NCBI RefSeq assembly: GCF_000374165.1
Contig: NZ_KB893750.1
Location: 118,662 to 182,661 of the forward strand
Length of the DNA: 64,000 nucleotides
Direction of reading: 5' to 3'
Origin: Parafrankia elaeagni
GTDB taxonomy: Bacteria; Actinomycetota; Actinomycetes; Frankiales; Frankiaceae
Shown: positions 15,419-23,642 of the stretch, piece after piece
Position numbering within the stretch: the stretch's first letter is position 1
Layout: each line of letters begins with the position of its first letter
Notes under the pieces: model-generated
Seen by the model: only the letters and a program-made list of their open reading frames with translations
Told to the model about the DNA's origin: nothing
The model's database searches: none
Program-made: the position numbers and the translations under genes

Positions 15419-17338
15419 ATGGACGCATACCAGCGAGCGTATGAGGACTGGCTGACCGATCCGGAGGCCTTCTGGGGCGCCGCGGCGCGGTCCGTCACCT
15501 GGACCCGCCCGCCGCGCCGGATCCTGGACCGCGACCGGCCCCCTTTCTACCGCTGGTTCCCCGACGCGGAGCTGAACACCAGCGTCAACGCCCTCGACCG
15601 GCATGTGGAGGCCGGCCGCGGTGAGCGGACCGCCCTCGTCTACGACTCGCCGGTCACCGGGACGGCCCGCCGCTACACCTTCACACAGCTCACCGAGGAG
15701 GTCGCCCGGGCCGCCGGCGCGCTCGCCTCGCTCGGAGTCGGCCGCGGCGACCGGGTGATCATCTACCTGCCCATGATCCCGGAGGCGGTGGTCGCGATGC
15801 TCGCGTGCGCGCGCCTCGGTGCCGTCCACTCGGTGGTCTTCGGCGGTTTCGCGGCCCCCGAGCTCGCCGCCCGCATCGACGACGCCCGCCCGAAGGCCGT
15901 CGTGGCCGCCTCCTGCGGCATCGAGCCGACGCGCCTGGTGCCGTACAAGCCGATGCTGGACGAGGCCATCGACCTCGCGGCCCACAAGCCGGCGGCGTGC
16001 CTCGTCGTCCAGCGCGAGCAGCAGCGCTGTGCGCTCGTCGCCGGTCGGGACCACGACTGGGAGCACCTGGTCACGGCGGCTCCGCCGCACCCGCCGGTGC
16101 CCGTCGCGGCGACGGACCCGCTGTACATTTTGTACACGTCGGGAACCACCGGCCGCCCGAAGGGGATCGTTCGCGACAACGGGGGCCACGCCGTCGCGAT
16201 GGCCTGGTCGATGCGCAACGTGTACGGCATCGGGCCCGGCGACGTCATGTGGGCCGCCTCCGACATCGGCTGGGCGGTCGGCCATTCGTACACCGTCTAC
16301 GCGCCCCTGCTCGCCGGAGCCACGACCGTCCTCTACGAGGGGAAGCCGGTCGGCACCCCCGATGCGGGGGCGTTCTGGCGGGTGATCGCCGATCACGGGG
16401 TGAACGTCCTGTTCACCGCGCCGACCGCGATCCGGGCGATCAAGAAGGAGGATCCGGGTGCGGAGCTGGTCGGCCGCCACGACCTCTCGTCACTGCGGGC
16501 GCTGTTCCTCGCCGGTGAGCGTCTCGACCCGGCCACCTTCGACTGGGCCACCGGCGCGCTCGGCGTGCCGGTGATCGACAACTGGTGGCAGACCGAGACG
16601 GGGTGGCCTGTCGCCAGCTCGCCGTTCGGTCTCGAACGCCTCCCGCTGCGTGCCGGCAGCGCGTCCGTGCCGATGCCCGGATACGACATCAGGGTGCTGG
16701 ACGCGGAGGGCGCGGAGGTTCCCCGCGGAACCGAGGGCGCCCTCTGCCTGCGGCTGCCCCTGCCACCCGGTACGCTGCCCACCCTCTGGGGGGACGACGA
16801 CCGTTACGTGGCGTCGTACCTGTCGGCGTTCGACGGCTACTACCTGACCGGCGACGGCGGCTTCCTGGACGAGGACGGCTACGTCTTCGTCCTGGGCCGT
16901 ACCGACGACGTCATCAACGTGGCCGGTCACCGGCTCTCGGCGGGCTCGATGGAAGCGGTGCTGGCCGCTCATCCGGCTGTGGCGGAGTGCGCTGTCGTCG
17001 GGGTGGCGGATCCCTACAAGGGGCAGGTGCCCCGAGGCCTCGTGGTGATCAAAAGCGGTGCCGAGATCACGCCGCAGGCACTTGAGGCCGACCTGGTCGC
17101 GCGCGTCCGCGCCGAGATCGGCCCGGTGGCCTCGCTGCGTCGGGTCGACGTGGTCGCCGCGCTGCCGAAGACCCGATCAGGCAAGATCCTGCGGCGGGTC
17201 ATGCGGGAGCTGGCCGACGGCCGTTCGCCGGCGATCCCGTCCACGATCGAGGACGCCTCGGTGCTCGAGGCGATCCGGCCCGTGCTCGTGCCCGACCCGC
17301 CGGTCAGTGGTCGTGGTCCGCTGAGTCCCGGTGGTTGA
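15419..17338 (+). CDS. prpE: Propionyl-CoA synthetase (acyl-CoA synthetase, PrpE type)
   Basis: Activates propionate (possibly acetate or butyrate) to the CoA thioester with ATP. At 639 residues it has the expected size. The N-terminal ACAS cap (YQRAYEDWLTDPEAFWGAAA) is followed by the AMP-binding P-loop YILYTSGTTGRPKGIVR, DIGWAVGHSYTVYAPLL, WWQTETGWP and the Asp motif YLTGDGGFLDEDGY. The acetylatable catalytic Lys is in TRSGKILRRVMRE. Start chosen at ATG 15419 because family similarity begins at DAYQRAYE; the frame is open further upstream. Its 3' end overlaps the convergent helical-repeat gene by 35 bp. Propionate specificity is inferred from overall PrpE resemblance rather than from pocket residues. 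Confidence 0.9.
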   Translation: MDAYQRAYEDWLTDPEAFWGAAARSVTWTRPPRRILDRDRPPFYRWFPDAELNTSVNALDRHVEAGRGERTALVYDSPVTGTARRYTFTQLTEEVARAAGALASLGVGRGDRVIIYLPMIPEAVVAMLACARLGAVHSVVFGGFAAPELAARIDDARPKAVVAASCGIEPTRLVPYKPMLDEAIDLAAHKPAACLVVQREQQRCALVAGRDHDWEHLVTAAPPHPPVPVAATDPLYILYTSGTTGRPKGIVRDNGGHAVAMAWSMRNVYGIGPGDVMWAASDIGWAVGHSYTVYAPLLAGATTVLYEGKPVGTPDAGAFWRVIADHGVNVLFTAPTAIRAIKKEDPGAELVGRHDLSSLRALFLAGERLDPATFDWATGALGVPVIDNWWQTETGWPVASSPFGLERLPLRAGSASVPMPGYDIRVLDAEGAEVPRGTEGALCLRLPLPPGTLPTLWGDDDRYVASYLSAFDGYYLTGDGGFLDEDGYVFVLGRTDDVINVAGHRLSAGSMEAVLAAHPAVAECAVVGVADPYKGQVPRGLVVIKSGAEITPQALEADLVARVRAEIGPVASLRRVDVVAALPKTRSGKILRRVMRELADGRSPAIPSTIEDASVLEAIRPVLVPDPPVSGRGPLSPGG

Positions 17339-18014
17339 CGTAGTCGTCGGCGACCAGGTCGAGCCCGTCGGGAGGGTAACCGAGTTCCCGGCGGACGGAG
17401 CGGCGCCCGACGAGCAGCAGGTGAAGCATGTAGATCGGGACGTCGGCGCCCTGGCACCGCTGGTAACCCATCGTGAACCAGGTGTGCGCCTCCTGGAGCA
17501 GGTCATGCTCGGCGAGGGTCTCCGCCACCACCGCGTACACGTCCGGGTTCCTCGACCGGAGCGCCCTGATCTCGGCGCGGGTGGCGGCGGCCTCGTCGCC
17601 GGGCTTTCCGGGGTGCGCGTCCCCGCCCGCCTCCGGGGCCTCCCCGGGGCCCGGAGGCTGCCCCGGGGGATCGCCGGCGATCGCACGAGCCTCCCGGCGC
17701 GCCCTGTCCCTGGCCATGAGCGCCTCGTGCAGCCACACCCGGGGATCGATGTCCTCCGGCACGCCGCCGCTGGCCGTCGCGGCCGCGGCGGCGGCCAGGG
17801 CCTCGCGGCAGCAGCGCACAGCGTCGTCCCACCGGTCGGCGAGACCGTACTGGCCGCAGGCGTGCACCAGGAGGCCCGCGGCGGTGATCTGGCCATGAAG
17901 CTCGGGCTGACCGGCGAGGTCCTCGAACCGGGCCGCGGCCTCCTCGTGGCGGCCGTCACCCGCGGCGATGAAAACGATTTCTTCGACGTCTTCCTCGGTG
18001 AGCACGTCAGCCAT
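17304..18014 (-). CDS. Helical-repeat (TPR-like) protein, unknown function
   Basis: A soluble 236-residue protein of mostly amphipathic helices. Segments such as HEEAAARFEDLAGQPELHGQITAAGLLVHACGQYG-like and ADRWDDAVRCCREAL, and later YAVVAETLAEHDLLQEAHTWFTMGYQRC, have tetratricopeptide-like spacing. A Pro/Gly linker splits them near residues 115-140. The C-terminus has GRRSVRRELGYPPDGLDLVADDY, a motif seen in SEC-C-adjacent helical proteins, though no SEC-C metal site is visible. ATG 18014 has a good AGGGA site. It is the last gene of a minus-strand run that starts with the OmpA lipoprotein at 22004, and it converges on prpE. A protein-interaction role is inferred. Confidence 0.75.
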   Translation of the reverse strand: MADVLTEEDVEEIVFIAAGDGRHEEAAARFEDLAGQPELHGQITAAGLLVHACGQYGLADRWDDAVRCCREALAAAAAATASGGVPEDIDPRVWLHEALMARDRARREARAIAGDPPGQPPGPGEAPEAGGDAHPGKPGDEAAATRAEIRALRSRNPDVYAVVAETLAEHDLLQEAHTWFTMGYQRCQGADVPIYMLHLLLVGRRSVRRELGYPPDGLDLVADDYVNHRDSADHDH

Positions 18015-18064
18015 TGTTCCCTGCCCTGCCCGCGGCTCCTCACCGGGGCGGTGCTGACTGCCGC

Positions 18065-18094
18065 GGGCAGCTGGGACGCGGGCAGCTGGGACGT
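18065..18094. repeat. 15-bp tandem repeat between DUF2203 and helical-repeat genes
   Basis: Two copies of a 15-bp unit (GGGCAGCTGGGACGC, last base T in the second copy) are followed by a partial third. The repeat lies in the 100-bp gap between two minus-strand genes. Confidence 0.6.
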
Positions 18095-18114
18095 GGGCAG
18101 CCGGGGCGTGCCGG

Positions 18115-18489
18115 CTACACGGGCTGCCGAGGAAGGCGGCGCCGAGCGGCGAAACCGAGGTCGGCCCGGTGGTACCAGGCCAGATCGGGCTCGCCCTCGA
18201 TCCAGCAGAGGAGAACGCTCTCCCCGTCGAGAACGGCGGGAAAATCGATCAGGAGCGGCGCGGCACCCTTGACCTGGATACCGTGTTCGGGAAACCAGGC
18301 GAGCGCCTCGGAGAGCCAGGCCTGAAGAGCCTTCATCTCGGCGAGGCCGCCCTTCGGCGACGAAGCGCCGTCTGCGAGCGCTGCGCTCAGTTCGGTGAGA
18401 TCCGCCCGGCGCGCCACGAACTCGGCGGCGCGTTCGTGGATCTCGGGCATCAGAGCACGGGCCTCGTCGACGGAGAAGATCTGGTCCAC
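18115..18489 (-). CDS. DUF2203-family protein
   Basis: A soluble protein of 124 residues, the typical family size. It starts IFSVDEARALMPEI and carries the conserved ending: VKGAAPLLIDFPAVL, VLLCWIEGEPDLAWYHRADLGFAARRRL. DUF2203 proteins are widespread in actinobacteria and cyanobacteria and of unknown function. GTG start. It lies 128 bp from the upstream membrane protein gene and 100 bp from the following one. Confidence 0.9.
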   Translation of the reverse strand: MDQIFSVDEARALMPEIHERAAEFVARRADLTELSAALADGASSPKGGLAEMKALQAWLSEALAWFPEHGIQVKGAAPLLIDFPAVLDGESVLLCWIEGEPDLAWYHRADLGFAARRRLPRQPV

Positions 18490-18617
18490 GCAGCAAGTCC
18501 ATCATGTCCCGGCGGGAAACCGCCGGATTTGCTGGCACCGAACGGCACATACGTTCGTGGGCCGAGGAAGGCCCTCCCTGGACGCCACCGGCGGCAGATC
18601 CGCGGGCACGGGCGGGA

Positions 18618-19697
18618 TCAGGTGCGGCGCGCCATCTTGAGGGTCTTCTCCAGATGTTCCCGGTCGGCTTCGGTCGAACGTCCGTTCGTGGCCGCCGCGG
18701 GAATCTGGTGCCCACCGCCGAGGACGAGATCGGTGGTGTGGCGCAGGCCCATGTCGCGCTGCTCGACGTCCAGGATCGCCTCCTCGACGCGGTAAAGTTT
18801 CTCGATCTTGGCGACCTTGGCCTCCACCTGCGCGGCGACGATGCGCAGCCGCCGCTCCGCTTTCGCGAGGCGCCGTTCAAGGCGGCGGTCGACCAGGTTC
18901 GGCATCGGCTCGTCGCGCTCGGTCGGGTCGTGCAGGTACAGCTCGACGACCACGGCCACCAGCGGGATGAGAGCGGTGAGCAGGAAAGCCGGGCCTTCTC
19001 CGGTGTCGCCCGACGCACCCTGGATACGGACCAGGATGCCCGCGATCGACAGCAGCAGAAAGACGAGCGCGGTGATGGCGAGCGCGGCCACGGAGGTGCG
19101 TGAGGTGACGAGCTGCTCGCGGATCTCACCGTCCACCCGCACCGTCCCGGCGTCCGCGGCGCGCAGGAGCTGGGACTGGGCCCGCGCCAGGATCGCACCC
19201 TTGATGGCGTGGGCGAGCACCATGCCGGCGATGAACACCGCGATTCCCAGGATGCCGCCGAGGAACCAGCTGATGCTGTACTCCTCGGCGTCGGTGATGA
19301 CGCTGTAGGCCTCGGCGAAGACGGTGAAGTCGAGAGCGGCCAGCACGACCATGACCAGGGACCGGACCGCCGGGGCGGCGTGCAGCTGGGGAATGCGCTC
19401 CTGAATGCCGACACTGCGCCACAGCCGGCCCTGTTCCACCTTGTGCTTGACGAGTTCGGTCCGGCGCTCGCGGCGTTCCGCCCGGGAGTCGATCTCCATG
19501 CGGAGCCCGGCAATCAGCTCCTCGAGTGTCCGGGCGTCCGCGCGGACGGCGGCCCGCACCTCCTGGACCTCGGCCTCTTCCAGACTTTTGAGGACCTTCG
19601 GGCGCGTCTCGGCTCCGGCCAGCGCGATATCAGTGTCGCCGACCTGACGGATGAGCTGCTTGGCGAGGCGTCCTGGCCGATTTCCTCTGCGCAGCAC
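18618..19697 (-). CDS. Multi-pass membrane protein with flanking coiled coils, unknown function
   Basis: A 359-residue protein. Residues 1-110 are charged and helical (KVLKSLEEAEVQEVRAAVRADART, RAERRERRTELVKHKVEQGR), a likely coiled coil. Four or five hydrophobic helices follow: SLVMVVLAALDFTVFAEAY, FLGGILGIAVFIAGMVLAHA, SVAALAITALVFLLLSIAGIL and FLLTALIPLVAVVVELYL. A second long charged coiled coil (RRLERRLAKAERRLRIVAAQVEAKVAKIEKL) runs toward the end. GTG start. The topology resembles a membrane scaffold with large cytoplasmic helical arms. It lies between a smaller membrane protein and DUF2203 in the OmpA-led run. I do not recognise a named family. Confidence 0.8.
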   Translation of the reverse strand: MLRRGNRPGRLAKQLIRQVGDTDIALAGAETRPKVLKSLEEAEVQEVRAAVRADARTLEELIAGLRMEIDSRAERRERRTELVKHKVEQGRLWRSVGIQERIPQLHAAPAVRSLVMVVLAALDFTVFAEAYSVITDAEEYSISWFLGGILGIAVFIAGMVLAHAIKGAILARAQSQLLRAADAGTVRVDGEIREQLVTSRTSVAALAITALVFLLLSIAGILVRIQGASGDTGEGPAFLLTALIPLVAVVVELYLHDPTERDEPMPNLVDRRLERRLAKAERRLRIVAAQVEAKVAKIEKLYRVEEAILDVEQRDMGLRHTTDLVLGGGHQIPAAATNGRSTEADREHLEKTLKMARRT

Positions 19698-19781
19698 CTG
19701 ACAGTCTCTCTTTCCGGGTTCGGGTCACACGGAAACGGGGTCCGGAGTCGGGCGTCCGACGACGTGCGGTGTATCGGTCAG

Positions 19782-20267
19782 TCAGTCGATCGGACGGGCG
19801 AAGGTCCCGCCCACGAAGCAGAGCATGGCGCAGACGATTCCGAGCACCGAGGCGACCATCGCCTCGCGGGCGCCTTCCGTTTCGTCGCCGGCGAAGAACA
19901 TGGTCAGGACGAGGGTTCCGACCCCGACGACGGCGCCGATCGCGCCGAGCATGAACCGGCGGGCGATCGTCTCCCGGGGCGGCAGAATGGACAGGGCGTC
20001 GATCGGCGCGATCCGGCCGGCACGCGCCCGGTTGCCGACCCGGCGGCGGATGTCGCGCAGCCGGAAGGTGTTTCCGGCGATGAAGAAGCTCACCGCCGTC
20101 ACAATCATCGATCCGGTCACCGAGACCCGGGCGAACGGGGATGACAGGGTCAGCCAGACCCAGGCTTCCAGCAGCGCGAGCAGGACCAGGCAGGTCGCGA
20201 TGACCACTGTCGACCGCATCAGCGCGGGGCTGAAGTGCTGCTCCTCGGGTTCGAACAGGGCACCCAT
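19782..20267 (-). CDS. Four-helix membrane protein, unknown function
   Basis: A 161-residue protein with four hydrophobic segments: TVVIATCLVLLALLEAWVWL, VTGSMIVTAVSFFIAGNTF, FMLGAIGAVVGVGTLVLTMFF and AMVASVLGIVCAMLCFVGG. A short cytoplasmic loop rich in Arg connects the second and third. ATG 20267 is chosen because an excellent AAGGAG site lies 7 nt upstream. The frame is also open back to a GTG at 20588, which overlaps the previous gene by 14 bp and would add 107 Gly/Ala/Pro/Thr-rich residues; that longer form is the main alternative. Part of the OmpA-led operon; function unknown. Confidence 0.72.
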   Translation of the reverse strand: MGALFEPEEQHFSPALMRSTVVIATCLVLLALLEAWVWLTLSSPFARVSVTGSMIVTAVSFFIAGNTFRLRDIRRRVGNRARAGRIAPIDALSILPPRETIARRFMLGAIGAVVGVGTLVLTMFFAGDETEGAREAMVASVLGIVCAMLCFVGGTFARPID

Positions 20268-20574
20268 CGGCGGTCTCCTTGCGGTTGCGCCGGCCGTCCG
20301 CGGCGGGAGTGCCCCGGCGGTGGGCGGTCCTGCGGTGGGGGTTCCTGTGCCGGCCGTGCCGGCTGTGCCAGCCGTGAACGCGCTGGCTGTGAAGGGGCCT
20401 GGCCTGAACGTACTGGCGGTGAACGCGCCGGTGGACGCCGTTCCGCCGGCGCGTCCGCCGGCACGCGGCGGCCGTCCCGGCTCTGCCTCCGGCATCGGTT
20501 TCGGCCCTGGCCCGAGCACCGGCCCCGGCTCCGGCTCCGGCTCCGGATGATCAGTCCAGGTGTCGGAGGCGATC
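20268..20574. other. Low-complexity gap between two operon genes
   Basis: These 307 bp consist of short degenerate repeats of GC-rich triplets (translating on the minus strand to Thr/Ala/Gly/Pro runs). Either it is an intergenic spacer or it is a disordered N-terminal extension of the four-helix membrane protein. The well-spaced ribosome site at its downstream end favours the spacer. Confidence 0.5.
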
Positions 20575-21447
20575 TCAGCCGCAGTCACTGCTGATCCGTC
20601 GGCACAGCTCGCCCCGAAGGTAGCGGGCGATGTCCTGCTGGGGCTTGGTGACCGCCCCGGCGTTCACACCGATGAAACGGACCCTGCTGTCCGCGATCGG
20701 GGTGAGCTGCTGCGTGTCGGGGGAGAAACAGCGCCGCACCATCGCCTCGGCGATCTGGATGGACGCCTTCTTCCCGTCGACGTTCAGGCAGTCGGACGCC
20801 TCGCCGGACCCCAGGAGATCACTCCAGACCACGACGGTCACCGCGCCGATGCTGACTCCGGGGCCGCCCCGCAGCGTCGCGATCTCGTCGTTCACCCCGG
20901 CGAGCAGGGGAGTGACGCTTCCGGTCGGGCTGACGCGCTCGCTCTGGACGAGGTGGTCGACCTCCTCGGTGAGCGCCTCGACGGCCGCGACGCGGTCCTT
21001 CTCCTCGCGGGTCTCGTTGTTCCGGTCGATCCTGAACAGCTTGCTGCCGTCGAGACAGTCGGAGTGGGTGAGGCCAGTGGTCCCGCCACTGCCGGCGACG
21101 AGACGGATGTACTGGCCCTCCCGTAGCGCGGTGTCGAAGTACGGCCGAACCGCCTGGGAGATCCGGGCCGCACTCGCTGCGGAGTTGTCCGAGATGTCGA
21201 GGTAGAGCATCAGGAGCGGGGCACTCTGGCCGCTTTCCGGCGGATCGTCCTGGTACCGGCTGCAGTCGATGGCGCCGCCGGTCTCCCGTCCGAGCATCGT
21301 GTCCATGGCGCCGCAGCCGGCGAGCGCCGGCGCGGCAAGCAGCAGTGCGGCTCCCGCCAGCACACCGGCGGCGTGGCCGAGCCGGGGGTGGCCGGGGCGC
21401 CGGCGGCCGGGGCGGGGGCGGCTGCGTCCGTTGCACATCCCGGTCAC
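20575..21447 (-). CDS. Lipoprotein with degenerate VWA-like domain
   Basis: A 290-residue exported lipoprotein. The basic N-terminus is followed by GVLAGAALLLAAPALAGCG, with lipid attachment at the Cys of LAGC. The mature part looks like a von Willebrand A fold: first strand APLLMLYLDISDNSAAS (a MIDAS-like Asp, with spacing DxSxxS rather than the canonical DxSxS), a helix with RISQAVRPYF, a loop with GSVTPLLAGVNDEI, and a later strand AVTVVVWSDLLG ending in Asp. Extra Cys residues suggest disulfides. The GTG overlaps the stop of the OmpA-type gene (4 bp), so the two are surely co-expressed; ATG 21438 is an alternative start. The VWA assignment is by pattern and uncertain. Confidence 0.75.
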   Translation of the reverse strand: MTGMCNGRSRPRPGRRRPGHPRLGHAAGVLAGAALLLAAPALAGCGAMDTMLGRETGGAIDCSRYQDDPPESGQSAPLLMLYLDISDNSAASAARISQAVRPYFDTALREGQYIRLVAGSGGTTGLTHSDCLDGSKLFRIDRNNETREEKDRVAAVEALTEEVDHLVQSERVSPTGSVTPLLAGVNDEIATLRGGPGVSIGAVTVVVWSDLLGSGEASDCLNVDGKKASIQIAEAMVRRCFSPDTQQLTPIADSRVRFIGVNAGAVTKPQQDIARYLRGELCRRISSDCG

Positions 21448-22004
21448 CTCAGCACGATCTCTACCCGGCGCCGGCTGGCATCCGCGACGTTGTCGGCGGC
21501 ACCCTGCTCGCCTCTGGCGAGGACCTCGAGCAGCGAGGTCGGGATGTTCTGCCCGGCCAGATACGCCTGGACGGCGCTCGCGCGCCGCCGGGAGAGCTCG
21601 AGATTGTGCTCCGTGGACCCGAGCCCGTCGCTGTACCCGACGACCTGGACGCGCCCGTCATGCTCGCGGATCTGGGGAACGATGCCGGCGAGCGCGGTGG
21701 CGGCCTCGGGCCGCAGGACGTCGCTGTCGGCGTCGAACAGGTAGTCCGCACTGACCGTGGAGACCCGGCTGCCGTCGGCCTGGGTGATGAAGCTGCCCAG
21801 CGGTGGGAGCGGGTCCGCGACCACGGCCGGTGGCACTCTGGTGGCATGCGGCGCAGGGGTGAAGGTGGACGCGGCGGCGTCCTTGGAGCAAGCTGCTGTT
21901 AGTCCCAGGAAAACGGCGAGCGCGAGCGGTGCGCACACCGAAGTTCCGGGTAGCCGGCGTCCTCTGGACACGGCACGTCCGGCGGTGCGAAACGCGTGAT
22001 ACAC
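21444..22004 (-). CDS. OmpA-type peptidoglycan-binding lipoprotein
   Basis: A 186-residue protein. A signal sequence ends in the lipobox LTAAC, giving a lipid anchor on the outer face of the cytoplasmic membrane. After a 40-residue linker, an OmpA C-terminal domain follows: YLFDADSDVLRPEAATALAGI, VQVVGYSDGLGSTEHNLELSRRRASAVQAYL and a final DASRRRVEIVLR. Asp and Arg of the NLELSRRRA region and the terminal RRRVEI fit the diaminopimelate-binding site. In a Gram-positive cell such a protein would tie the membrane to peptidoglycan. GTG start with a GGGGG-containing site. First gene of the six-gene run; a palindrome lies at 22063. Confidence 0.9.
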   Translation of the reverse strand: MYHAFRTAGRAVSRGRRLPGTSVCAPLALAVFLGLTAACSKDAAASTFTPAPHATRVPPAVVADPLPPLGSFITQADGSRVSTVSADYLFDADSDVLRPEAATALAGIVPQIREHDGRVQVVGYSDGLGSTEHNLELSRRRASAVQAYLAGQNIPTSLLEVLARGEQGAADNVADASRRRVEIVLR

Positions 22005-22062
22005 GGTCGGCCCCCAACAGCGAGTGCGGCGCCAACCATAACCGTGCCGAATAGGCCCGCTT

Positions 22063-22078
22063 CACCCAGGCTTGGGTG
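22063..22078. promoter_or_regulatory. Palindrome upstream of the OmpA-lipoprotein gene
   Basis: CACCCA and TGGGTG with a 4-nt centre form a 16-bp near-perfect dyad 59-74 bp upstream of the GTG at 22004. It is a candidate operator or promoter-proximal site for the six-gene run. Confidence 0.4.
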
Positions 22079-22408
22079 TTGTGTCAACAGTGGGATGGGG
22101 GGGTTCTGTGTTGACGTCGCGAGGGCTGTGGTGCCGGCTGTCGGCGGTCGGGGTCGCCTCGTTGGTGCTACCGGAGAATCCGGTTCACGCGCTGTGGTCC
22201 GGGGTGTGCGCCATGGGCGCGGAAAACGTGCATCCCACAGTTCCGGGGTGTTCTGTCGTATTTCATGCCGAATTTTGCGAGTGAACTCGGTGCCCGTCGC
22301 GAGGGCTCCGGCCGTGGGGCGGTCAGCCCTGGAACGGCCGTTGTCGAAGTGGGTGGAGCGGGAGTGGCCGGCGCTCGCGTGGTCCGCACCGTCGGTCGAC
22401 GGCGGACC

Positions 22409-22461
22409 CGTCGGCCCGTCGGCCCAGCAGCCGGCTGGCTGGCTGGACCGACGGGCCGACG
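22409..22461 (-). terminator. Hairpin between the J-domain gene and the OmpA operon
   Basis: Perfect 14-bp arms (22409-22422, 22448-22461) separated by 25 nt. The spacer includes GGCT tandem copies. It lies about 110 bp past the J-domain gene stop on the minus strand and could end that transcript. The 567 bp between 22005 and 22571 hold no convincing gene. Confidence 0.5.
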
Positions 22462-22571
22462 TCAGCCCGGATCCGGAGACCCCGCCGAAGGTCGAGGACG
22501 CCCCACAGCGTCATGACGGAGTCGGCCCGGGAGCCGGAGCCGAGGAGCGTGGGCCGTGCCGGCTCCGAGGC

Positions 22572-23510
22572 TCAGCGACGTCGGGACGCGTTGACCGCGA
22601 AGACCGCCAGCGGCGGGATGAACATCGCGACCGCCATCATGCCGAGCGCCACCGGAACGGAGTAGAGCCGAATGACCGCGCCGGAGAGCACGAACAGCGC
22701 CAGGCACAGTGTCATGGAGATCAGGTACCTGCGCCGTGCCGGCCGGTCCGCACCCCACGAGGGCAGCGCGTCGTCATCCGACCAGGCACTCCAGGAACTC
22801 GGCTGGCCGGGTGGCCCGGTCTGTGCCGGGTCGTCGGCCCAGCCGAAGGCGTCCGTGGGATCGGAGCGGCGGCGTGAGCGCCGCCGGCCGCCCGGAAACC
22901 TGCGGCGCCCGGCCTCGTCCGGCTCGCCCGGGAAATCCCGGCCGGAGGCGTAGTCGTTGCCGACTCCTGCTCCCGCGCCGGAGCCGGCCCGGTCGCCGGC
23001 CGGCGACCGGGTGCCCGGCCCGGTGCCGTCCGCCGTGGGGGTCCAGCCGTCCGCGGCCGGGCTGTCAGCAGCCGTGCCGGCCGCGGCCGAGCCGCTCGTA
23101 CCCGAGCCGCTCGTACCCGAGCCACCCGCGCCCGGGGCCGGCCGGCCGTTCGAGCCTGGCCGGCCGGTTGCCGGATGCCGGCCGTCCGCGGCCTGGCGGC
23201 CGCCGGGCGCGCCCTGCCCGTCCGACGGTCGGATTCCACCGGAACGGCCCGGCTGCTCATAGCCATCGAGCAGGTGGGCGAGCCACAGATCGTGGGCGCG
23301 CCGCATTCCGGGATCACTGAGGACCCGGTATGCCGCGTTCACCCGGAGGAACGCGCGTTGCGAACCACCGGCATCCGGATGCGCGCGCTTCACCACGCGG
23401 CGATAGGCAGCGTGGACTTCCTCGTCCGAAGCCGTGGGTGCGATCCCGAGCACCTCGTACATCGAGGCCCGCAAGTACTGGGCCGACTGGCTTTTTGGCG
23501 TATCACGCAT
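22572..23510 (-). CDS. Membrane-anchored J-domain (DnaJ-like) protein
   Basis: A 312-residue protein. Residues about 15-75 form a J-domain: SMYEVLGIAPTASDEEVHAAYRRVVKRAHPDAGG with the essential HPD triad, then AFLRVNAAYRVLSDPGMR. A long Gly/Ala/Ser/Pro-rich linker with short repeats (SGTSGSGTSGS) follows. Near the C-terminus, two hydrophobic helices (YLISMTLCLALFVLSGAVIRL and VALGMMAVAMFIPPLAVFAV) anchor it in the membrane. It should stimulate a DnaK/Hsp70 at the membrane. There is no zinc-finger or substrate-binding DnaJ C-terminal domain. ATG 23510 has a GGAGG site; longer forms of the frame are not supported. Confidence 0.87.
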   Translation of the reverse strand: MRDTPKSQSAQYLRASMYEVLGIAPTASDEEVHAAYRRVVKRAHPDAGGSQRAFLRVNAAYRVLSDPGMRRAHDLWLAHLLDGYEQPGRSGGIRPSDGQGAPGGRQAADGRHPATGRPGSNGRPAPGAGGSGTSGSGTSGSAAAGTAADSPAADGWTPTADGTGPGTRSPAGDRAGSGAGAGVGNDYASGRDFPGEPDEAGRRRFPGGRRRSRRRSDPTDAFGWADDPAQTGPPGQPSSWSAWSDDDALPSWGADRPARRRYLISMTLCLALFVLSGAVIRLYSVPVALGMMAVAMFIPPLAVFAVNASRRR

Positions 23511-23642
23511 GGCGATCACCTCCCGGCGCCCGTGCAGTGGGGCGTCGCGTCGACCTGGTCCCCACCGTAGGCCGGATCTCGCGGATCGGCCTGTCCCGGT
23601 CGCGGTGAGCGGCACCACGGCTAGCCCGAAGGTCGGTCGCCG

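Noticed and set aside
17177..19513. A 778-codon minus-strand frame
   Set aside because: It runs in another frame through three genes with clear coding signatures and has Ser/Arg/Pro-rich shadow composition.
17304..22004. Zorya-type anti-phage defence system
   Set aside because: An OmpA-domain protein and membrane proteins are present, but there is no MotA-like ZorA, no helicase/nuclease ZorD, and the OmpA protein is a lipoprotein without the ZorB membrane helix pattern.
21996..22877. A 293-codon plus-strand frame before the J-domain gene
   Set aside because: It is antisense to the membrane part of the J-domain gene and spans the OmpA promoter region; no domain is visible.
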